Shown here piece by piece: positions 11,154 through 23,100 of a stretch of DNA of 64,000 bases; position 1 is the stretch's first letter; each line of letters begins with the position of its first letter. Where the stretch lies: NCBI RefSeq assembly GCF_947623445.1, contig NC_135243.1:21646479-21710478 (forward strand), written 5' to 3'. Below the pieces are notes generated by a model, which was given only the letters and a program-made list of their open reading frames with translations, ran no database searches and was not told where the DNA came from. Source of the DNA: Clavelina lepadiformis (taxonomy: Eukaryota > Chordata > Ascidiacea > Aplousobranchia > Clavelinidae). A program made the position numbers and the translations under genes.

Positions 11154-14100
11154 ATGGCTCAAGTTTTGAGTGCCACAAAATACAACGCAAGAATAACGTC
11201 ATCATGTCAATCTTACGAAGCATCCAGTTTGAAGACGAGTTGGGATAAAGAGGATTTATTGGGCAGAGGAAGTTTTGCTACAGCTAGAAGATGCATCCAC
11301 GATCAACTGGGAAGAGTCGTCGTTAAATGTTTCAAACTTGAAGGACCTTCCATAGACAAAGATAAAGTCATGATGAAGTAAGTTTAACTTACCATACATT
11401 AGATTATTTTATACAGTCGAAACCAGTTAATCGCATAGTCAATTTGCCAAGCTATTTTATGCGATTAACCGTTAAAAACAGTAGCCTAAGTGTTGTCAGA
11501 AGTTCATCTTAAACATTAGCTTGAAAGCAGATTGCTAGACACATTAACTGCCCACACAATCGTCTTTTACTATTCATCACACATGTAATCTAAGTTTACT
11601 GCATGGTTTGTCATAATAAGGCAATGTTGCGTATGGATATAATAATCAGTGAACAACATTCGTAAAAACGAGCGTGCTCAGCCTTTTGTTGCTGTGCTGT
11701 TGTTAGGCAAAGTGAGAAAGATACCGTTGCGTGTTTTCGGCAATAGAAAAAAGAAATTCTTTATCGATAAAATCAATATCAATAAGAAAATGACATTCAG
11801 GTGCTTCAACTGACTTGTGTATTTAAGGTGCTAACGTCTGTATAGTTTTTACGGTTGATTTTAAACAGTTGCATTTCATGAAACTTAGTTAGTTGTGGAG
11901 CCATGAGCTAAAAAACTGATATGAGGGAAACATGAAAATTGAAAAGAAGCAATAAACTGTTGATCGTCGCTACTCACCTCAGATAAGAAAGTAGTTTTAG
12001 GATCTATTCTTTGGCGCAGTAGCCTGGTGTTTTGTAAGATTGTATTTTCTTACATTTTAGGAAAGTGTATTTCCTTTGCAGCACTTGGTATTGAACGTCG
12101 CCAGATACTTGATTTTTGTACGTAGCATAGAACATCATGCGTTCAAGCAGGCATACAGTAGCTGGGTTTGGATTGTTCTTTAGGTCATTTTTATTAATGA
12201 TGGCAGTTTTTTTAGAATATAAATTGTTTTGTCGTTAATGTAAAATATCACATGCATTTGACCATAAATTCGTTCAAGCAAGTTTATAGTTCCGTTGTTT
12301 TCGATTGAGTACGCAATAAGTTGCTAGGTTTGCTTTCTCACTTTCATCAATGTGAAAACTTTCCTTCGTCTGATTCTTTTTGTCAGCAAGAGCTCATATG
12401 CGGGCATAGTATCAGCGTCAGTTTCTGCATCCACAATTTACCTGCTTCGCAAATACATAATTATTTTTCAATGTAAATATAAGCAGGGGCTCCTAAATGC
12501 CCACTAGTGACACAAAAAGTTTTATCTAGTGACCGCTACAATGTAACAACCAACATAGCTTGACTTTAAACGCTTTGTTTCAAATAACTCATTATTTAGG
12601 TATTTCCTGTTTATTATTGCATCACATTTATATTCGACTATTGAGATATCTTGATTTTACTTAAGTCGACAATCGATAATTAAAATTTATAAAACAGTGT
12701 ACATTGTGACATCAGACACCAAATAAAAAGTAGAAAAAAATCAACTTAATTGACTTAATTTCCAGCTGTATCACTTGTATTTTCAGTGTTGAGAGAGAAA
12801 TGAAAGTTCTTTATCGACTCAAACATCAACACATTGTTGCTGTTCATGGCATCACAGAATGGAGCAATTGTATTGGTATCATCATGGAATATGCTGAAGC
12901 TGGCAACTTGGACTTCTTTCTCTGGCTCCCCGGAGATATAGCGGACATTCCATTGCTCCTACAGCTCCGATTTGCCCATCAAATAAGTGATGGCTTACGT
13001 TACTTGCACCACCATGATAAGAAAAGATCCTACTTACATTGCGACCTGAAACCAGAAAACATTTTGCTCACACTAGATCTGACGGTGAAGATTGCAGATT
13101 TTGGCTCTGTTGCTATTGCCATGGCAACAGGAGTTACCGGAGGATCTTTTACCATAACTTCAACTACTCAGCATACTCCATTCTACACTGCACCAGAGCT
13201 TTTAGGAAACATACTAAGTGATAAAAAGCCAAGTATGGATGTGTACAGGTGAGAAAACGTTTTCTTATTTTTGTGAATGAAACAGCTTGAAATGCCAGTG
13301 AAAGAATTATTTATACATTTGTTGCTGTTATAAATGTTTCCAACCTAAGTTAAACCAGTGAAGTAAGAGTAAAACTACATTCTCTCTTGTATTTTATATT
13401 TTAGCTATGGGATGGTGCTCTATGCAATCCTCACCAGGCATCCTGCATTTTCTTCTGATGATCCTTTTCCTCCAAAGCCGGCCTTAATTACCCATCTTAT
13501 AATTCATTGTGGACAAAAACCAAAACAAAAATATCTGGATGACGCTGAATCATCATTGAAAGACAAACCTGAAGACTTTGATATCTTTAAGTTCTTAAAA
13601 GATATCATGGTTCGATGCTGGGATTTCAAGGCAAAGAATCGACCAGATATACAACTAGGTAAATAGCACGTGTTAATTATGCTGCCATATTATTCCTACA
13701 TACAAAGCATATCATATATATAACTATATTGCCGTGATATTTTAAGCACCATTACTAGTACTAAATAAATTTGGATGATTTTGTTGCTCTTTACTTTATT
13801 TGTTGTCAAAGTAATATTTGTTTTTTATGATTTTCCAGTCTATGATGAAATTGATGAAAGGCTGCGTTCGTTGAACAAATCTGACATCACCTACCACATA
13901 TCTGATCTTAAAAAGAATGAGGAACCTGAGTCAACGCCAAGCAGTGTGAAAATAGAGCTGAGTGAATTTTCATCTCCGTTTGAAGTAGGACCACAACCAT
14001 CTACTGCTTATTTGACAACATCAGGTTTTTTGGTTGCTTTTGTCTATTTGGCTCCATTAATGAAATGTTGGTCAGTTTTTTAATGTTTTTTAGCTTCATT

Positions 14101-17100
14101 AACTTTTAACTTCATGGATTAACGTTTTGAAACAAACCATTCCTTAAGCTCATTAATTTCTAAAGGCTTATTCATGGAGCTATATCTAACATAAATATGA
14201 TAATAAAGATTGTACATGTACTGTAGAACTCTTTCGGCTAAGTCGTCAGTTCACCTAAGCCGTCGCCTATTCCTTGGTCCTGGCAGAAAGCCTATTGTAG
14301 TGTCAAGTGTGGCGAAGTCATCTTTGCCTAACTCGTCTATTGGTTTAATTCGCCGCCGTTCTTGCTACTATGACCAAAATAATTCGCATAAATAGTCAGA
14401 CGTTTAAAACGCTTTGTCAGCATGATTACAAAGTTAATCTGCTATGAGTACACTACAGCTGTATCGCCCAGCCATCTGCGATCCTTGTTAACATAACACA
14501 ACCTTATTACGATGTACAGTTATGAAGGAAAAGGAAACCATTTTAGACTGTTTTTAGTTTCTCCTTCGGTTAGTTAGTTTTGCTACAGTCAGACGAAGTG
14601 GTTTAGCCAGAGATTGCAGAGTGACGATGAGAATGAGACTAGCTATATTACATAGGTAATGTCGTTTTTATAGTGCAGTTTTGCTTTTGCTTTCGAGTGT
14701 AGAGCTGTTAGATACAAGGTAGTGTCTGTTAAGTAGATTTTGGCTTTTTAAGCAAGCTATTCTATGTACAAAATTAAAATCTTAAAATCTTGACAAGCAT
14801 TATGTTCTAACCAAAAACAATTTACGGAGTTTTTAATCTAAATGTTGTTCCCCGAAAATTGCATTAAAAATTTTGATTTTGTGTTGTTTGCGTAAGTCAC
14901 CACTTTTTCTGTTCCTCTTAAGATGGCGACTTAAGCAAATTTTCCTGTAAATAAATTTTCTCTTGTTTCATCTACAGAGCAATCAACTTCTGCCACATCC
15001 ATCCAGGATGAAGTGAATGAAGATCTCCCTGCTCTCCAAATCCAAGAGCCTTCTGATACAGAACAAGTGACATCAGGTTCAATGTTTGTTGTTTTCAAGT
15101 AAAATCCATTAAACTTGAAGTTGATTAGTCAAGACCAGCTTTGGTGAAAAATTTTTTAGTGTTTTAAATTATTTTATTTGGAAAATTAAACAAGTTTAAA
15201 GAAGGAAGTAGATGTGAGCATAAATCAGTGCCTGTTCAGTTTACTGTAAACACTCATCACATTCAATCACTACTTTTTATGATTTTTTCAGTTGTTTTGA
15301 TCTTAAACTCATTTTCAGCAGCTCAGACTGTCACAGAAATAAAACCGAAAACTGAACCAGCAGATGGAGCTGGTGAAACTGCAAGTGATGTTGCCAAATC
15401 ATCTTCAGGTAAATAGAGAAAGTCGGAGAAAAATATCTAAGTAATTGCAAATAATAAATAAAATAAGACCATGTTTGCTTGTACTCTTCCGTGAGCATGA
15501 TGCACTTAACGTTATATAACCCACAATATCTTTTCTACAATTTCATCTATTTCTTTACTTTTGTTCAGTTACATCCGACATATGCATGTTGACACAGATT
15601 CCCATCCCTGACATTAGCTTGTTTAACCAACAGAGCAATCTTCCTCAACCTCTGCCACAACCATCCAGGATGAAGTAAATGCAGGTTCCTCTACTCCTAC
15701 AACCCGGGAATCCCCAGGTATAAAACAAGGGACATCCCCTGAAGAAATTGTTTTGCTGACATCTGATCAAACTGGTATATGATTAATTATTAATTAGACA
15801 TTTTAAAAGCATATCAATACTCTGCAATGAATCACCTATTCTAACTACATACAAAAGCACTAAATGTTAGGCTACTAAGAGAGACATTAGAGCTATCAGC
15901 TACCATGTGAGACAGAAAACAAAATCCAGCTTTTTTCCGTCAAGCCTGTAAGACTGCTAAGTACCATTCTAGCTCCCACTTCCCAGAAATGTTGAACTGC
16001 TTATAATTCCTTTTTTTTAAATCATCTTATTTGCCATGAACACATTACTGACACTTGCACTTGAATTAAATGACACTTGTCCTTGTAATCGGATGCCAAA
16101 CTTTTCAGAAATGTTGAAAAATTACTTACACATTTCTAACCAGACACAGATTTTCATCCCTGACTTTAATTTGTTTAACCAACAGAGCAATCTTCCTCAA
16201 CCTCTGCCACATCCATCCAGGATGAAGTAAATGTAGGTTCCTCTACTCCTACAACCCGGGAATCCCCAGGTATAAAACAAGGGGCATCCCCTCAAAAAAG
16301 CGGTTTGTTGACGAATGTTCAAACTGGTATATAATTAATTATCAGTTATATGATTTATAACTATACATAGACCTAAGTATTAAAAATGACATTCTTGAAA
16401 ATTGAAAAAAATTGACCAAGATAAACCAATGTCGACACAAAACGTAGAGAAGTTGTAAAATATGTATTGATGTCATAAAATATACATACTTTGATGCCAG
16501 TATATATACTTGAAATATTTTCTATTAATTTCATGAAATAACAGAGTATGTCAAGTTAATAGAACTTATTTAACAAGTACCATTTTTACTGAGTGTGATT
16601 AACATGAGCAGTTTTCATGATCTTGGCAACTATGTTCTTACTAAATTCACTTCCAGTTGCTCTGACTGTCACAGAATTAAAGCCGGAACATGAACCACCT
16701 GATGGAGCCAGAGAAACACGTGAGGGATCATCCCTGGGTAAATGAAAATTCCAATCGATGAGGCAAAGGCTGAGATTGTGATTCTAAAATAGTGTAGAGT
16801 AAAAACGTTTATGGAATTGTTATTGAGGGGGGTTGTTTTAGTCGAAATAATCAAAAGTTTATCCAGTTATGCATTTGTAGGTATATAGGTTACGTAACAG
16901 GCTATCAGCATTATAATACAGTAGCTAAAACGCCAAAACGTGCTAACTGGTTTCGATAACTGCCCGTACAAAGAAATCAACTGTAATCAATTCCAAATCT
17001 GGGCATAAACTGTAAACTGAAAATCAAAAAATCTGTATCAATCGAATAACACACAGCAACCAGCTCCTCATACCAGGCTGGAGCATTAAAGATTGAGTGC

Positions 17101-20100
17101 CAGATTGCATTTTCTCAATCCTTGGACAAATATTTCGATACTTTACAATTCCACTTTCATACAGTGCTGGAACATCTTGCAGCTTATTAATGCAATAATT
17201 TATTTCATCTTCTCTTATTTTGATTCACAGAGCAGACAACGTTGACTGGTACAGAGACAATGATGAGTCGATTCAGAAAGTTTTTCAGATTGTCAAATCG
17301 CTCGGTTGATGCAAACAAACCCAATAATCGTTCAGGTATCTTAACTTGCGTTTAAACTGTTTTGTGTAAACAAATAAATCAGCAAGTATCACTTTATTGT
17401 AGACGCTTGTAACGACCGGATCTTTGCTTTTGTCATCTTTTCAATTCGTTTGCTTCAAATTCATTTTCAGAGTGAAGTTTTTTTCTTTCGCAGGAATTTA
17501 CCAATAATAATATGTGTTTATGCAAAATAACATTCCTTTAAAATGATCTTAAAATTCCAGAGTTAAATTAAGATCAACTAAAAGTAAAAGTTTATCACCT
17601 GTATAAGATGTCCTTGGATATATCTTGTTTCATAAGAGCACGACAGTTTTGTGGAGTCATCTTAACAAGCATCACTTTACTCCGTAGGTTTTTCATAACC
17701 AGTCACTACATGTCACATAACTTAACCAATTATCCTGCCCGTGTTAGTTGTAATATCTTTTATCATACGACCTGTAAAATCCATCTTCTTTGTACATAAG
17801 CAACCTGTTTTCGACTTCGCTTATTTAAATGTGGTCAAAGATCTTCGAAGAAGTTTCACATTCACAGCATTGAAAGCTTAAACTCGTCAACAAGTAAACA
17901 TGTGTTGGTTAAAATTATTATTTGTTTAACAGCTAGAAAGGCAAAAATGCGCAATTCTGATAAGTTGCTTATTCCTTGCAAATGTTTATACTAGATCTGG
18001 CTTCCTGTTTAATTGCTGAGTTGCTAAGGCGTGTTAAATTAATTATCGCTGAACTAAAACATAATAGATATTTTACACTCAATCGTAGTATTGTGCGCCA
18101 TCTTGCGGTAATCGTACTTAGTAGTTTAAATCGTACTTAGCTCCAAGCAATGGTTGGCATTACTGTCCAAACTATACCGTAGCACAGCGCAGTGTAAAAC
18201 CAGACTATCTACTCCAATTCTGTCTACTTTTTGAGGTTTATTCATTGAATCATGCCTCACATGTAAAGATTATGTATTTATTAATTATCTACGGAGCAAA
18301 GTCCAGGTGTTGTTTTAAGATAAGTTTAAACTATTTCTGTAAACAGTTAACTTTTCATGGAATAATTGGGCATTGGTCATTGGCATCACACAGCATTGGG
18401 CTTTGTAAAAAAATTTAATTGTGGAGATAACTTAGTGATTGGAGCATTCGTCTTTAATACGGTAGTTCTGGGGTTCGACACTGGGTTGGATCATATAAAA
18501 AATATAATTTTGTTTTAGTTGCTGTCCAGCCAGAAACTCGGTACTTTGAATTGAAGTAAGATGCATCTGCTTTTTAAATACGGAGCTGAATTTGCAAGAT
18601 TGATTAATTTTTCGCTTTTCGATAATCCAGACACCCCGCTAAACCGACACTTTATGACGAAACAAAGTGGTCCGTATTAACGAGGTCTGACTTATATGAA
18701 GGATATGTGATTGCAGGCAATAGACCTGAGGTGGCCAAAGTTAAGAAATGCAAGAACCACAATAAAAAAGTCACAAATCTTCCTAAAGCCAAAACCTTTG
18801 CAACGAAAACAATAAACCTAAACGAATTATATAATAGCAAAAAATGCGTTTAAAACATTTTAAAGTTATTTACGCGTTTGCAGCTTATCCAATGTGAATG
18901 GAAAAAAAGTAACATCACAAAAATTATTTCATTATGACAACTCTCAAATCCTCTACGGCCTACAACAAGTTTAATCAGTTTCGGCTTACGTCCGGGACTT
19001 CCCATAATAATCCAACTGTTATCTTTAGTTAAGACCATGCTTATGAAGTCATTAACAATAAAATCGGCTTGTTCAGATAAAGGATAATTTTGTTACAGAG
19101 ATGTAACATGCCTATTGGGTATCGCTGTATAATACAGAGCAAAAAATTATATTTAATACATCAATTTTAAAACAGGGTTAAAAATTGATTATTTGAAACT
19201 AAAATTTTGATTCGTTTTCATTGCAGGGTTAGAAATTATGAGTGAAAAAATCTCATCTATAAATGATCTGATTTCAAATCAAAAAATAGACGAAGCACTG
19301 ACGGTTTGTCAAGATCTAAAATCTGCAATGAAGACCACCTTCGTAACCGGTAATGATGCAATCGATATCGGAAATGACATCATCAATTTCATGTCGACTC
19401 TGAGTCGTGAGAAATACTCATCGACAATATTGACACTTCTGTTTCTTGCAGGTGATCTTACTCAAACGTTAAACATTCTTAAGCACTTAGCAAACTCAAG
19501 TAAGATTACTCAAACTTGTATTGTGCGCAGGTGATCTTCACAAACAGATTGATGGTCCTACTGAGAAAGTGAAACTGATGAAGAGATGCGCAGTTGAATG
19601 TTTGAACTTTGTAGTGCGATACGATAAAAATCTGCAACGAACCACATATCGTCATATGATTTCACGCATGACTGGCTTCGTTCAAACCATCCAATCAGTA
19701 AAAGTCGATGATGAAAAGTTGGTGGCAACATCGAAAGCTCAATGTTGGTTGACCATCGCATCGTGCCATAGTTATCTTGCTGAATACTCGCGTGCAATCG
19801 AAGTTCTCCAACCGGCCATAACCACATTGGAATCCACATTCGGCGATGGATGTAGAAAGATGTCGTTGTACTCAGTATGCTGCAATGATATAGGTTCGTA
19901 TGTCAACGTCATGACCAAATAGCAATTTATGTTTTAAAATAATAATTAATTCTTTGTTCGTTTATGAATAGATGATTATGGCGTCATTTTGAATTATTAT
20001 GGTTGATTATCGAGTTTTGAAATTTTAAAATGTTTCATCGTAATCATTGATTTATAATTATTTAGGTTTTTATAACTACTTCAACAACCAATTCGAGGAA

Positions 20101-23100
20101 GCTGAGGCGTTCTACATCAAATCAATTCACGCAAGGCACGAAGTGGAAGATAGGAGCGAGCAATGGAAGATGGAAAATATTCACCGCACAATTAATAGTA
20201 AGAAATAAAAATATTTGTTGTCTTTGTTTAATCTTGGATGATGTTGTCATTGATTGCGTCATAGATATTTACGTAATTGAACCCATTCCTCCCATTGAAC
20301 GTTTCAGGAAATGACATCACTATGACGCAATTGCAATATAAATTGTTAGGTTTTGTTAATTTTCGTTGCAAAGCATCTGCACAGCGCGTCATATCCGTTT
20401 CTTTCTCTTCTACATATTACGTAATAATTAAAATCATAGCGTTACGATTGTCTCGTCTTAATGACGTCATAATAAGCAAATTAAACATGCGACCTGTTAG
20501 ACCAGCGGTTCCCAAACGTTTTTGAGCGCGACCCAAGTCCGAGTTTGGTGAACATCTCGCTGCCCAAGCTTCAAACAACGCATTTTAACACAAAAAAATA
20601 ACGATTGCATAACATAACAGTTGCTAAGTTCGTTTGCTGTGTCAGCAATCTACTCTTTTCTTAAGTACCTATGGGCCTACACTACAGACAGACACAGACA
20701 AGCAGGGGTAACTTGATCCACTCACCATGGAGCAATGTATTTTATTACAAACATAAGTTTGCATCGCCTTGGTGCGACCCATATTTTGACTCTTCGCGAC
20801 CCTTATTTGGGAACCAACATGTTGTTTATTTGTGTTAGCAACCCATACTTTAGGAACCGCTGTGTTAGACTGTTGCAATCGCTTGAAAGTGGCAATTTTT
20901 TCTCTATTGTACATATTTGTGTATATTATGACGTCACCTTTGTTTAATCGCGCTCTACTTATCTGAATGCCTTGTTTTCTTGATTGTTTTGCTAACAATA
21001 GTGGAGAAAAAGTTTTGTTTGATGTGCCTGCAGTCCTGCACCCACTTTCTTGTGTTCCCTCACGGTCTAGACCAGTGGTTCCCAACCTTTTTTGGTGTCG
21101 GGGCCGAATTTTAAACTTCATAGTACGTATGGAGCCGCATGAAAAGACTCAAGTAATTATAACGAAAATTTTAAAGCATGAAATCATGTACCAACGAATA
21201 GCAACACTAACAAGAAAAATAACACAAATCAATTTAATGTCCAACTTGGCATTGGCTTTGAGCTTTAAAAACTTTGTCAAATCGAGGCGCAATTGTGGTT
21301 TAGGATTCAGGAGGCGGTTTATGATTGACAATAAGTAGACAATGGACCATTCACAGCAGTATAAAGTAGGCTACAAGGTGTAACTGTAAGATATAAAATG
21401 AAAAATTTGTAAACAATTTTGACCTAACGCTATAAATTTTGACCAATTTTTGACTTTTTTTGACAACTCAAAAAATAATCGCCCTAATTGTTGCCAACAG
21501 ATTTTTTATTTTTTTGTGGGATTTTCAGGGGTCATTGAGAGCCGCAAGAAAGCTACCTTGGAGCCGCGGTTGGGAACCACTGGTCTAGAGTCTAGACCAG
21601 GGATGTCCAAACTTTTGTTATAGTGGGCCGCATTGTCACTTGAAATAATGCAATGGGCCGCAGAACCTATTAAATTTCCAGGAAAAAGAGTACATAAAGA
21701 AACAATTAAAGCGCGTGCTTTAATTCTTCCAGTCTTTAAGTTATATATAATCCTGTTGCTCCCATACTATACTATTACTGCGCCCCTAGAAGCTGACTGA
21801 TACATTTTAATTAGGCTAAGATTCAAAGTTCAAAATACTACTTTTGGAGTGAAAATGACTAGCGGGCCGCACAAAAATCTCAGGTGGGCCGCAGTGTGGC
21901 CCGCGGGCCGCAGGTTGGACATCCCTGGTCTAGACTCTAGAGCAGGGGTCGGGAACCTATGGCTCGCGAGCCAGATATGGCTCTTTTGATGACGGCATCT
22001 GGCTCGCAGATAAATCTAAGCTGGCATTTCTTAGCACAATTGTTACGAATAAAACTTTTCTGTTATTTGTTGTTTTGTAATTTCTGTACCATGCAGCACC
22101 AGAAATCGCATTAACAGTAAGTAGCATGTTATTAAAGAGTAAATTCACACATTTACCGTTGTCTAAAATTGTTGGTTTTGCTTAAAAATGCACATGTTGG
22201 TTGCATTAAATGTTGAAAAATATTATATGGCTCTAACGAAAATAAAATTAACAATATGTGGCTTTCATGGCTCTTTCGCCAAAAAGGTTCCCGACCTCTG
22301 CTCTAGAGTGAGTCACTCAGCGGTCGGCAACCTGCGGCTCTTTCATCTCTGTGATCTGGCTCCCGCGACTCAGAGCCAACGAGCTCATTTAGGAAAACTT
22401 AAATGTGAATAAATAATGGTGTTTATTAGTGTCACAATGTTATAACTTTACGCGTTTGTCTGGTTATTATTTAGAATGTTTTATTCGGACGTGGAAAATC
22501 TTATGTAAATACAGTCATCTCCCGGTTAAGTACGCACCCGTTTAAGTTCGCATCCCAGATAAGTACGCAAAAATTCTTCACAAATTCTGGGTTCAATTTT
22601 TTCAACAATTTATTTATTTTAAACAGCAAGCACATTAACTGGATGTCAGGAAAAGTTAAACGTCAACTTAACAATAGTTCACTGCTTAAACATGTCGTGC
22701 AAAGTCATCTGATGCATATTTTGCATTCTTTTTTGCTTGGCTTCCAACGTCACCTGTCTCAGTTTTCGCCAAAAGCATTCAAAAGTGCTTTTGAGATAAT
22801 CGTAAGCACCTCCTGCTTGATCTTGTAAGGCAGGACACAGCAGCTGATCCTCAACTTCAAGCACTTTGTTGTAAAGTTGTTCAAAGCCATGAAAAACGAT
22901 GCTGTTTCGACAGGTGCACAATCGTTGCTTGGGCCAGCCTCATCGTCAGTGTCATCATTTTCAGTTTGTATCGTTTCCAACACCTCATTTACGTCACCTA
23001 AAATCGCTTGTGAATACTCTTCATTATTCTCTTCATCAACATGCATAAATCCTTCTAGCTCGTCTTTGTCAATTGAAATATCCATAGACTTAAAACAGCG

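Noticed and set aside
11414..11475. Short inverted repeat GTTAATCGCATA...TATGCGATTAAC after CAGTCGAAACC
   Set aside because: It may be a pogo-type relic, but no second end or TA pair is convincing.
18425..18500. Functional tRNA gene
   Set aside because: A- and B-box-like words are present but the acceptor and anticodon stems are poor, and the segment recurs as part of a dispersed repeat.
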